A stretch of DNA of 8,424 bases from AC-52 sp044870295 (GCA_044870295.1 JBIOYQ010000222.1:1-8424), one strand, 5' to 3'; positions 1 through 6,040 are shown, numbered from the stretch's first letter. Notes: generated by a model not told the origin, from the sequence alone. Program-made: numbers and translations.

Positions 1-1
1 G

Positions 2-409
2 GCCCGTCTCAAGGCCGAGGAAGAAGCCCGTCTCCGAACGGAGGAAGAGGCCCGTCTCAAGGCCGAGGAAGAAGCCAGACTTCGCGCGGAAGAGGAAGCT
101 CGGCAAAAGGCCGAAGAGAAGGCACGCCGCAAGAGTGAGGAGGAAGCTCGCCGACGCGCCGAAGAGGAAGCTCGGCTGAAGGCAAAGGAAGAAGCTCGCC
201 TCAAGGCGGAGGAGGAGGCTCGACTTCGCGCGGAGGAAGAAGCCCGCGTTCGCGCCGCGGAAGAAGCTCGCCTCAAGGCCGAAGAAGAAGCTCGCCTCAA
301 GGCCGAAGAAGAAGCTCGCCTCCAGGCCGAGTACGAAGCTCGCCTCAGGGCCGAAGAGAGAGCCCGCCGCCTCGCCGAGGAGGAGGCGCAGCGAAAGGCC
401 GAAGAAGAA
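2..409 (+). repeat. 17 tandem 24-bp in-frame repeats encoding ARLKAEEE octads
   Basis: Seventeen back-to-back 24-bp units run from 2 to 409 without interruption, each one octad of the helical domain. Units at 266-289 and 290-313 are identical at DNA level, and several others differ by only a few synonymous or conservative changes. The array is purine-rich (GAA/GAG blocks) and less GC-rich than its surroundings. It may begin before the window. Near-identical neighbouring copies suggest recent duplication by slippage or unequal recombination, so copy number may vary between strains or be miscounted in short-read assembly. Confidence 0.9.
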
Positions 410-877
410 TCTCAGAGCGGTGCCTCGCTCCGCGACGCGCTGATGCGGGAAATGCATGACCTCGGGACCCAACCGAGGACCGCCCCGACCGGACCGACCA
501 CGCCCGCGGAACCGATCGCCGCTTCCACGGCTCCCTCGCCCGCCGCCTGGCCCACGCCGCCGACGACGTGGGACGTGCCCTCACCCGTGGCGCAACCGGA
601 CGAGAAGCGGTCGAAGCTTCCGTGGAAGCGCTCCAAGCGGAAGGACGGCCGATCCGCACCATCGGCCGCGGCCGCCCAGGGGTGGCCGACCACCAACGGA
701 CAGGTCCACGACGCGCCGAACGGAACGGGACCGGCGTTGGGTCCTCCGGGCGGGATGTTCCTGGCGTGCTCGCGCTGCGGCCAGCCGTCCCCCGGAGGAG
801 GACTGTGCGAGGCTTGCGAGGATGCGCTGTCGCAGCTGCGCTCGCTGACCGCGGCACTCTTGGAGGGGAAGGAGTAG
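2..877 (+). CDS. Octad-repeat charged helix protein with C-terminal zinc ribbon (5' partial)
   Basis: The frame is open from the first complete codon to TAG at 875-877, so the true start lies upstream and 291 residues are visible. Residues 1-136 are 17 consecutive octads of consensus ARLKAEEE (variants include ARLRAEEE, ARRRAEEE and ARQKAEEK). Oppositely charged side chains recur at i/i+4 (R2-E6, K4-E8, E6-R2', E8-K4'), as in ER/K stable single alpha-helices. An eight-residue period does not give the stripe of a heptad coiled coil. A Pro/Ala/Thr-rich linker (about 155-200) follows, then a basic patch at 202-217 (KRSKLPWKRSKRKDGR). Near the C-terminus is a zinc-ribbon-like CX2CX9CX2C with cysteines 256, 259, 269 and 272. 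A rigid spacer carrying a metal-binding end is my inference. I do not recognise the family and the N-terminal domain is outside the window. The gene ends 22 bp before the next. Confidence 0.8.
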   Translation, partial: ARLKAEEEARLRTEEEARLKAEEEARLRAEEEARQKAEEKARRKSEEEARRRAEEEARLKAKEEARLKAEEEARLRAEEEARVRAAEEARLKAEEEARLKAEEEARLQAEYEARLRAEERARRLAEEEAQRKAEEESQSGASLRDALMREMHDLGTQPRTAPTGPTTPAEPIAASTAPSPAAWPTPPTTWDVPSPVAQPDEKRSKLPWKRSKRKDGRSAPSAAAAQGWPTTNGQVHDAPNGTGPALGPPGGMFLACSRCGQPSPGGGLCEACEDALSQLRSLTAALLEGKE

Positions 878-899
878 CCGACCATCTACGCTTCTGGTC

Positions 900-1640
900 G
901 TGAGACCGGAAGGGACCGTCCGAACCCTCCCGAGGCGGCTGGCGTGGGATGTCCGCACCCTCGCAGGGCGATCGCCGATGCTGTGTCGTTGGCTGCTTCG
1001 CCGAAGCGGCGAGGTCACCACTGCCGAGACCGAGATCTGCATCGAGGGGTTCCCTCGCAGCGGCAACACGTTCGCCGTGATCGCCTTCCAGCAGGCCCAG
1101 CCCCGGACGATCAGCATCGCGCACCACGTCCACGCGCCGGGCTCGATCATTACCGCCGTCCGCCTCGGGACCCCAGCGATCGTCCTCATCCGGGAGCCTG
1201 AGCAGGCTGTTCTCTCCATGGTCGTCCGCTACCCGCAGCTCTCGCTGGCTCAGGTGCTACGCGGGTACCGTCGCTTCTACGAGCCGCTGCTCCCGCTGCG
1301 TGACCGCGTGGTGGTGGGACGGTTCGAGGACGTGACCACCGATCTCGGTTCCGTGATCCGCGAGGTCAACGGCCGGTTCGGGACCGCGTTCGCGGAGTTC
1401 GAAGCCACCGATGACAACGTCAAGAAGGTCCTGGCCGAGCTGGACCAATGGGACCGGAACACGTTCCCGGAACACGAGGCGCTCGAGCTGGGAAGGGCGC
1501 GACCCACGGACCGCCGCGAGGAGGCGAAGGCCGCGCTTCTCGAACGATATCGAGACCCTCGCTTGGCCCCGCTCAGGGAAGCGGCCGAGCGGACCCACGG
1601 GTCCTTCGCCGGCCGCATTGGGCCGGACCCGAACGGGTAG
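900..1640 (+). CDS. Sulfotransferase-family protein
   Basis: A 246-residue cytoplasmic protein with the two PAPS-binding signatures of the sulfotransferase fold. The P-loop-like 5'-phosphosulfate motif is EGFPRSGNTF (49-58), close to the N-terminus as usual. The 3'-phosphate motif RxPxxxxxS is REPEQAVLS (98-106), after the hydrophobic strand TPAIVLI. AHHVH (74-78) could supply a catalytic histidine. These enzymes move a sulfuryl group from PAPS to a hydroxyl or amine; the acceptor cannot be read from sequence. The P-loop has R-S-G-N where many members have K-S/T-G-T, so sulfation activity is not certain. Length fits small bacterial members. The GTG at 900 lacks a well-spaced Shine-Dalgarno: the GGAG at 871-874 is too far upstream. 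CTG at 894 or ATG at 978 are alternatives, but the Arg-rich N-terminus before the P-loop looks genuine. It may be translated by coupling to the gene 22 bp upstream. Confidence 0.8.
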   Translation: MRPEGTVRTLPRRLAWDVRTLAGRSPMLCRWLLRRSGEVTTAETEICIEGFPRSGNTFAVIAFQQAQPRTISIAHHVHAPGSIITAVRLGTPAIVLIREPEQAVLSMVVRYPQLSLAQVLRGYRRFYEPLLPLRDRVVVGRFEDVTTDLGSVIREVNGRFGTAFAEFEATDDNVKKVLAELDQWDRNTFPEHEALELGRARPTDRREEAKAALLERYRDPRLAPLREAAERTHGSFAGRIGPDPNG

Positions 1641-1648
1641 GCTGAGGC
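1637..1648 (+). promoter_or_regulatory. Candidate -10 region of gdhA, 12-nt element shared with the DUF3263 promoter
   Basis: GTAGGCTGAGGC contains TAGGCT (1638-1643), which fits the actinobacterial -10 pattern TANNNT. The same 12 nucleotides occur at 2971-2982 ahead of the DUF3263 gene. In both cases the hexamer ends 34 bases before the first base of the preferred start codon (TTG 1677; ATG 3011). No convincing TTGACA-like -35 is seen at normal spacing. The element overlaps the sulfotransferase stop codon. Confidence 0.45.
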
Positions 1649-1664
1649 CCGAAACAATTCGATC

Positions 1665-1670
1665 AAGGAG
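1665..1670 (+). promoter_or_regulatory. Ribosome binding site deciding the gdhA start
   Basis: AAGGAG abuts the ATG at 1671 with no spacer, which disfavours that ATG. The in-frame GTG at 1674 would have 3 nt of spacing and the TTG at 1677 has 6 nt, the best distance. Confidence 0.75.
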
Positions 1671-1676
1671 ATGGTG

Positions 1677-2924
1677 TTGACCACTGGTTCGGCTTGGGAC
1701 AGCGCTCTGAGCCAGCTCGACGAGGCGGCGCGGACCATGGACCTGGACCCGGGGGTTCACGAAGTCCTCCGGAATCCACGACGAGCGCTCGAGGTGTCCA
1801 TCCCCGTCCGCATGGACGACGGGCGTATCCAGGTCTTCAAGGGTTATCGGGTGCACCACAACACCTCGCGCGGCCCGTCGAAGGGGGGCATCCGCTATCA
1901 CCCGGCGGTGACCCTCGACGAGGTCAAGGCGCTTGCCATGTGGATGACGTGGAAGTGCGCGGTGGTCAGCATCCCCTACGGAGGGGCCAAGGGCGGCGTG
2001 ATCGTCGATCCGGGCGAGCTGTCGATGGGGGAGCTGCAACGCCTGACCCGACGGTACGCTTCGGAGCTTCTCCCGCTGATCGGACCGGAGCGGGACATCC
2101 CGGCCCCCGACCTGGGGACCAACGAACAGGTCATGGCGTGGATCATGGACACGTACTCCACGCGCGAGGGTTATTCGGTGCCCGGCGTGGTGACCGGAAA
2201 GCCCCTGGCCATCGGGGGATCCGCCGGCAGACCCCTGGCGACGGCGCGCGGAGTCATGGACGTGACACTTGCGACGCTCAAGCACCTGGGGATGTCCGTG
2301 GAGGACACCCGGGTCGTGGTGCAGGGGTTCGGGAACGTGGGCGGTGGGACCGTCGAACTGCTGCACCAGCAGGGATGCGTGGTCGTGGGCGTTTCCGACG
2401 TGAAGGGCGGCGTGTACAACCCCAAGGGTCTGAACCCGCAGGGACTCCGGGCCCATCGGGACAACACGGGCTCGGTGGTCGGCTACGAGGGCGGGGAGTT
2501 CGTCACGAACGAAGAGCTCCTCGAGCTGGAATGCGACGTGCTGATCCCCGCGGCGCTCGAAGGTCAGCTCACCTCGGACAACGCCTCCAGGGTGAGGGCA
2601 TCGGTCATCGTGGAGGCGGCCAACGGACCGACCGAGCCAGAGGGCGACGAGATCTTCAAGGACCGGGGCATCCTGGTGGTCCCCGACATCCTGGCCAACG
2701 CCGGCGGTGTCACGGTGTCCTACTTCGAATGGGTTCAGGACCTCCAGGCGTTCTACTGGAGTGAAGACGAGGTCAACGATCGCCTTCGCCAGATCATGGA
2801 ACGGTCGTACGTGGACGTCCTCTCGACGGCCGAGGAACGCAAGGTCACCATGAGGACCGCGGCCACCATCCTGGGCGTGCAACGAGTCGCCGAGGCCCAC
2901 GTCACCCGGGGTCTGTATCCATGA
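1677..2924 (+). CDS. gdhA: NAD-type glutamate dehydrogenase (Glu/Leu/Phe/Val dehydrogenase family)
   Basis: Reversible oxidative deamination of glutamate to 2-oxoglutarate and ammonia, linking nitrogen and carbon metabolism in the cytoplasm. Counted from TTG 1677 the protein has 415 residues, the usual size of the small hexameric class. Family landmarks: SKGGIR with K69, MTWK with K93 and PYGGAKGG with K105 (the three substrate/catalytic lysines); PAPDLGTNEQ with catalytic D145; a Rossmann GFGNVG (217-222); D241 at the end of the second dinucleotide strand (VSDVKGGVYN), favouring NAD over NADP; EAANGPTEPE; and LANAGGVTVSYFEW near the C-terminus. Domain order and length are complete. AAGGAG at 1665-1670 favours TTG 1677 over GTG 1674 and ATG 1671. 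Leucine or other branched-chain dehydrogenases share the fold, but the K69/K93 environment fits glutamate. Only 36 bp separate it from the sulfotransferase, yet a candidate promoter lies in between. Confidence 0.93.
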   Translation: MTTGSAWDSALSQLDEAARTMDLDPGVHEVLRNPRRALEVSIPVRMDDGRIQVFKGYRVHHNTSRGPSKGGIRYHPAVTLDEVKALAMWMTWKCAVVSIPYGGAKGGVIVDPGELSMGELQRLTRRYASELLPLIGPERDIPAPDLGTNEQVMAWIMDTYSTREGYSVPGVVTGKPLAIGGSAGRPLATARGVMDVTLATLKHLGMSVEDTRVVVQGFGNVGGGTVELLHQQGCVVVGVSDVKGGVYNPKGLNPQGLRAHRDNTGSVVGYEGGEFVTNEELLELECDVLIPAALEGQLTSDNASRVRASVIVEAANGPTEPEGDEIFKDRGILVVPDILANAGGVTVSYFEWVQDLQAFYWSEDEVNDRLRQIMERSYVDVLSTAEERKVTMRTAATILGVQRVAEAHVTRGLYP

Positions 2925-2950
2925 CCCTCGACGTCATCGCAACTTCCCCA

Positions 2951-2963
2951 TGTGGGTACCACA
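2951..2963 (+). promoter_or_regulatory. Inverted repeat TGTGG-N3-CCACA, candidate operator of the DUF3263 operon
   Basis: Perfect 5-bp arms flank GTA, 27 bp after the gdhA stop. The site lies just upstream of the TAGGCT hexamer at 2972-2977, in the stretch where a -35/spacer would be, a common place for repressor or activator binding. No particular regulator can be assigned. Confidence 0.35.
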
Positions 2964-2970
2964 TCTCGTA

Positions 2971-2982
2971 GTAGGCTGAGGC
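2971..2982 (+). promoter_or_regulatory. Candidate -10 region of the DUF3263-LytR_C-otsB operon
   Basis: GTAGGCTGAGGC with a TANNNT hexamer (TAGGCT, 2972-2977) is identical to the element before gdhA and sits the same distance from the start codon. The purine-rich GGGGGGAAGAG just before ATG 3011 provides the ribosome binding site. No clear -35 is visible. Confidence 0.45.
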
Positions 2983-3010
2983 AGCAGCACCACATGTTGG
3001 GGGGAAGAGC

Positions 3011-3274
3011 ATGGAAGAGCCGTCCAGCTCGGACGGGGCGTGGCGCGAGATCCTCGACTTCGAGCGTGGGTGGTGGAAGGCATCGTTGCACAAGGAGCGC
3101 GCGGTTCGGGCCCGCTTCGGCCTCTCACCCGCACGGTATTATCAGCTGCTGAACCGGCTGATCGATCGGCCTGAGGCGCTCGAATACGACCCCATGCTGG
3201 TCCAGCGGCTCCGCCGGCTTCGCGACGTGCGGCGGCGCAAGCGGTTCGCCAGACGACTCGGTCTGGAAGGATAG
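3011..3274 (+). CDS. DUF3263 family protein, candidate HTH protein
   Basis: An 87-residue basic protein with hallmarks of the actinobacterial DUF3263 family: FERGWWK (17-23), then GLSPARYYQLLNRLIDRPEA (37-56), DPMLVQRLRRLR (60-71) and a very basic C-terminus. Residues 31-50 read like a helix-turn-helix (short helix, GLS turn, then a helix with Arg/Tyr/Gln), so DNA binding is plausible but inferred. As I recall, Mycobacterium tuberculosis Rv0430 (DUF3263) sits next to Rv0431/VirR (LytR_C), the same pair as here. ATG is preceded by GGGGGGAAGAG with good spacing. It is the first gene of a tight operon: LytR_C starts 17 nt downstream and overlaps otsB. Function unknown. Confidence 0.85.
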   Translation: MEEPSSSDGAWREILDFERGWWKASLHKERAVRARFGLSPARYYQLLNRLIDRPEALEYDPMLVQRLRRLRDVRRRKRFARRLGLEG

Positions 3275-3291
3275 GCGGCAGACGAGCGGAG

Positions 3292-3813
3292 TTGCCAGGC
3301 AAACATGGACCGCGAAGCAAGAAGGCGCTGTATCTGACCATGGCCACGTCCACGCTGCGAGGCCTCATCCTGGTCGCACTGGTCGTCCTGGGATTCCTCG
3401 GTCTGACCAAGCTGTTCCCGCAGAACTCCAGCCTGGGCGTGACCCCGGGAGCGACCGTCACGACGCAGGAGCCCACCAGCTCGCCGGCGGTCTCACCCTC
3501 GCCCAGCAAGACGCGCAAGGCTCGCCCGAAGGGTCAGGTCACGGTCAAGGTCTTGAACGGAACCACCAAGTCGGGCCAGGCCGCACAAGTCACTGAGCGT
3601 TTGAAGTCGGACGGCTACAAGACGGTGACGCCGGCCAACTACTCGCAGAAGATCCAGACCACGATCATCTTCTACCAGGCAGACCTCCTCCCCGAAGCCC
3701 AGCGGCTGCAGCGGCAACGGTTCCCCGGCTCCGAGCTGAGGCCGGCCCCTGCCTCACTCTCGACCGACATCGACCTCGAGGTTATCCTCGGGGCCGACCA
3801 AGTCTCCGGCTGA
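3292..3813 (+). CDS. Membrane-anchored LytR_C domain protein (VirR/Cei-like)
   Basis: A 173-residue protein with a short basic cytoplasmic N-terminus (GKHGPRSKK), one transmembrane helix at about 22-40 (LRGLILVALVVLGFLGLTK), a Ser/Thr/Pro/Lys-rich linker (about 45-80) and an extracytoplasmic LytR C-terminal domain (82-170). The domain opens with the typical VKVLNGT (85-91) and ends DIDLEVILGADQ. LytR_C domains occur at the end of LCP ligases and alone in actinobacterial envelope proteins such as VirR, which affects vesicle release and envelope integrity by working with LCP enzymes. The TTG at 3292 keeps the basic leader but has GGAG immediately adjacent, poor spacing. ATG 3340 (Met17) is an alternative and would place the helix almost at the N-terminus. 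It lies 17 nt after DUF3263 and probably overlaps otsB by 4 nt. Confidence 0.85.
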   Translation: MPGKHGPRSKKALYLTMATSTLRGLILVALVVLGFLGLTKLFPQNSSLGVTPGATVTTQEPTSSPAVSPSPSKTRKARPKGQVTVKVLNGTTKSGQAAQVTERLKSDGYKTVTPANYSQKIQTTIIFYQADLLPEAQRLQRQRFPGSELRPAPASLSTDIDLEVILGADQVSG

Positions 3814-4550
3814 TCGACGCCGACGCGCTGGAGCGGTTCGGCCGCGCGCAGCGGCGTGGCGTCTTCCTCGACTTCGACGGGACGCTCTCCGAGATCGTCC
3901 CGCGTCCTGAGCTGGCCAGGCCAGTCCCCGGAGCGACCGAGACCCTGGCCACCCTTCGTGACCTCGTCGACGTGGTGGCGGTCATCTCGGGCCGGCCGAA
4001 CGAGACGCTTCGCCGACTGCTACCCGTCGACGGCGTGGTCCTGGTCGGCCTGTATGGCGTGATCGAAGACCCGGCCTTGCGGGGGAAAATCCTGGCCGTG
4101 CGGGGCTCGGTCGAGGCCGCGATCGCCAACGTGAAAGGGGCGTGGATCGAGGACAAGGGAGTGTCGTTGTCGGTCCACTATCGTGCCGCTTCCGACCCCG
4201 CGACAGCCGAGGCCCTCCTCGTGCCGGGCCTAGAGCGTCTCGCTGACCAGTTCGAGCTGTCGGTCGTCCGCGGCAAGATGGTGATCGAGGTCGCGGCGGG
4301 GGCCATGCCCGGGAAGGGAGCGGTGGTGGAGCGCTTGGTCACCGATCACGCGTTGGCCGGTTGCCTCTACGCGGGCGACGACCAGCCGGACCTCGACGCG
4401 TTCTCCGCGCTCGATCGCCTGACCACCGCGGGGAAGGCCACGGTGAAGGTGGCCGTGCGGACGGAGGAGACCCCCGAGGAGTTGCTCGACCGGGCTGATC
4501 TCGTCGTGGATCGCCCGGCTGGACTGGTGGAGCTGCTTTCGCGGATCTGA
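3810..4550 (+). CDS. otsB: Trehalose-6-phosphate phosphatase, probable CTG start
   Basis: HAD-superfamily phosphatase converting trehalose-6-phosphate to trehalose, the second step of the OtsAB pathway. Counted from CTG 3810 it has 246 residues. Motif I is VFLDFDGTL with D21 (nucleophile) and D23 (acid/base); motif II is VISGR with S60; motif III lysine is K169 in MPGKGAVV; motif IV is AGDDQPD with D190, D191 and D194. The first ATG/GTG/TTG in frame is GTG 3972, which would remove motif I and kill the enzyme. No ATG, GTG or TTG occurs in this frame between 3720 and 3972. The CTG at 3810 overlaps the LytR_C stop as CTGA, mimicking ATGA coupling; CTG 3828 or ATC 3813 are less attractive. A base error (A read as C) would also explain it. 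No strong Shine-Dalgarno is seen, consistent with coupled translation. It ends 6 bp from the otsA stop on the other strand. Confidence 0.88.
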   Translation: MIDADALERFGRAQRRGVFLDFDGTLSEIVPRPELARPVPGATETLATLRDLVDVVAVISGRPNETLRRLLPVDGVVLVGLYGVIEDPALRGKILAVRGSVEAAIANVKGAWIEDKGVSLSVHYRAASDPATAEALLVPGLERLADQFELSVVRGKMVIEVAAGAMPGKGAVVERLVTDHALAGCLYAGDDQPDLDAFSALDRLTTAGKATVKVAVRTEETPEELLDRADLVVDRPAGLVELLSRI

Positions 4551-4556
4551 CGCCGC

Positions 4557-6008
4557 CTAGCGTTCCACCCGGTCGAGGTCGTCCAGTTGCGCCGACACCC
4601 ATCGGTCGATCGGGTTCCGGGCCACCGCCGCGCGCAGCCCGCGCAGGCGCATCCTGCGCTCGGCTCGCTCCATGTCGAGGGCGATGGCGATGGCCCGGGC
4701 CGTGCCGTCCACATCGAACGGGTTGACCGGGACGGCGTGCCGCCCCAGCTCGGCGAACGCGCCGGCGGTCTCGGACAGGACCAGCACGCCATCGCGGCGA
4801 TTCAGGACAGGCCCCTCTTTCGCCACCAGGTTCATGCCGTCCATGACGGGGTTGACCAGGAGGACGTCGTAGAGCTGATACGCGGCAAGGGCCCTGGCGT
4901 AGTCGTCCTTCAACGTGAGGCGGATGGGGGTCCAGCCGTGGCGCCCGAACCGCCGATTGATGCGCTCCGCGGCGAGCCGGCAGTCGTTCGTGTAGCGACG
5001 GTACTCGGTGAGTGCCTGGCGCGACGGGCTGAGGTGCGCCACGAAGGTGACCTTCCTGCGCCGGGCGGGTTCCGCCGCGAGGAGGGCCTCGAAGGCGAGG
5101 AGCCCTCGCAGGATGTTCTTCGACAGCTCCGAACGATCCACACGCACCAGCAGTTGGCCGTCGGCAGCCACACGGGACAGGGCACGTCGGGCCGTCGCCA
5201 CTTCCGGCGAGTCGCCGTCGGATCGAAGGCGATCGGGGTCGATCGAGATCGGATACACCCGGACCTTCACCTCACGTCCCTGCCAGCGCACCACCCGCCG
5301 GCGCGCGTCGGTCCGGGCTCCCGGGAGGTCCTGGCAGCAATCCAGGAAGCGGTCGGCCCAGGCCGTCGCCTGGAATCCCACGATGTCGGCCCCCAGCAGC
5401 CCGGCCAGCAACTCTTCGCGCAGCCAGGCGGGCAGGATGGCCAAGTACTCGCGGCCGGCGAAGGGGATGTGCGAGAAGTGGGTGATCCGCGCCTCGGGGT
5501 GGGCCGCTCGCAGCATGGCGGGGGCCAGCGTGAGGTGATAGTCCTGGATAAGATACCGCGTCCCGTCGGAACCGCCTCCCTCTTCGGCCAGCGCTCGTGC
5601 GAATGACTCGTTCACCGCCCGATAGTTCGCCCACGACCTGGCGATGCCACGGAACACCGGCGCGCGCGGAAGGTCCCACAACAGGTGATGGACGAACCAG
5701 AGGATGCGATTGGAGATCTCGTCGTAGAAGTCGGTGTACGTGGTGTCGTCGAACGCGAGATATCGCAACGCGTACCGCGATCCCGTGACCTCGACGTCGA
5801 ATCTCCTTCCCGCCTTCGATCGGTCGTGTTCCGACATGGCGCTGGCCAGCCACAGTCCGTCGGTCGACTGCAGCGCGCCCGACAGGGCGGTGACCAGGCC
5901 GCCCTGGCCCCGCGCCGGCACGATGCTCCCGTCGTCGCTGCGGACGAACGACACGGGACCACGGTTCGACGCGATCAGGACGCGCCGAGCCGCGGAGTTC
6001 CCGGACAT
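4557..6008 (-). CDS. otsA: Trehalose-6-phosphate synthase (GT20 family)
   Basis: Retaining glycosyltransferase forming trehalose-6-phosphate from a nucleotide glucose and glucose-6-phosphate. The 483 residues match the usual OtsA length. Landmarks in order: RVLIASNRGPVSF (9-21), the RGQGGLVTAL glycine loop (33-42), QDYHL with D156, THFSHIPF with H180, RVYPISIDP (250-258), VRVDRSELSKNI with donor-phosphate residues R292 and K297, NPVMDGMNLVAKE with D390, and LSETAGAFAELG (411-422). The SELSKNI stretch replaces the more usual LDYTKGI, so donor preference (UDP-, GDP- or ADP-glucose) should not be assumed. The frame stays open for 56 codons upstream, but homology begins right after Met at 6008, and a longer start would run into the divergent gene. 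No Shine-Dalgarno precedes this ATG. otsA is divergent from the permease and convergent with otsB, so it is not co-transcribed with its partner. Confidence 0.9.
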   Translation of the reverse strand: MSGNSAARRVLIASNRGPVSFVRSDDGSIVPARGQGGLVTALSGALQSTDGLWLASAMSEHDRSKAGRRFDVEVTGSRYALRYLAFDDTTYTDFYDEISNRILWFVHHLLWDLPRAPVFRGIARSWANYRAVNESFARALAEEGGGSDGTRYLIQDYHLTLAPAMLRAAHPEARITHFSHIPFAGREYLAILPAWLREELLAGLLGADIVGFQATAWADRFLDCCQDLPGARTDARRRVVRWQGREVKVRVYPISIDPDRLRSDGDSPEVATARRALSRVAADGQLLVRVDRSELSKNILRGLLAFEALLAAEPARRRKVTFVAHLSPSRQALTEYRRYTNDCRLAAERINRRFGRHGWTPIRLTLKDDYARALAAYQLYDVLLVNPVMDGMNLVAKEGPVLNRRDGVLVLSETAGAFAELGRHAVPVNPFDVDGTARAIAIALDMERAERRMRLRGLRAAVARNPIDRWVSAQLDDLDRVER

Positions 6009-6017
6009 GACCCGGTG

Positions 6018-6023
6018 AGCATA
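6018..6023 (-). promoter_or_regulatory. otsA: Candidate -10 hexamer of otsA
   Basis: TATGCT on the minus strand (TANNNT) ends 9 nt before the otsA ATG. A transcript from it would start within a few bases of the ATG, giving a leaderless or nearly leaderless message. That would fit the missing Shine-Dalgarno. No good -35 was found. Confidence 0.25.
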
Positions 6024-6034
6024 GCGGCGGTCCC

Positions 6035-6040
6035 TATAAT
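6035..6040 (+). promoter_or_regulatory. Consensus -10 TATAAT ahead of the AI-2E permease
   Basis: A perfect TATAAT stands out in GC-rich intergenic DNA, 53 nt before the permease ATG. The sequence 16-18 bp upstream (around CCGGTGA) is not a recognisable -35. A short CCTGA/CCTGA/CCTGG direct repeat follows at 6045-6059, in the presumed leader. Confidence 0.45.

Noticed and set aside
2..409. CRISPR-like array
   Set aside because: The 24-bp units are contiguous with no spacers and encode a periodic protein in frame.
345..1133. Minus-strand frame spanning the end of the repeat gene and the sulfotransferase start
   Set aside because: It crosses two supported plus-strand genes and has low-complexity Arg/Pro/Ser translation.
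1620..1650. Terminator after the sulfotransferase (ACCCG-AA-CGGGT and GGGCC/GGCCC arms)
   Set aside because: Stems are short, overlap the stop codon and lack a T-tract.
1257..2900. 547-codon open frame on the minus strand opposite gdhA
   Set aside because: It mirrors a gene with complete glutamate dehydrogenase motifs. Long antisense frames are expected in high-GC coding DNA, and its His/Arg/Asp-rich translation shows no domain.
3790..3880. Programmed frameshift fusing LytR_C to OtsB
   Set aside because: The LytR_C domain is extracytoplasmic and OtsB works in the cytoplasm. A 4-nt stop/start overlap explains the arrangement without a fusion.
3972..4550. otsB beginning at GTG 3972
   Set aside because: It would lack the HAD motif I aspartates that are encoded in the same frame just upstream.
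4587..5606. 339-codon plus-strand frame opposite otsA
   Set aside because: otsA carries all GT20 motifs on the other strand; this frame has no recognisable domain or ribosome binding site.
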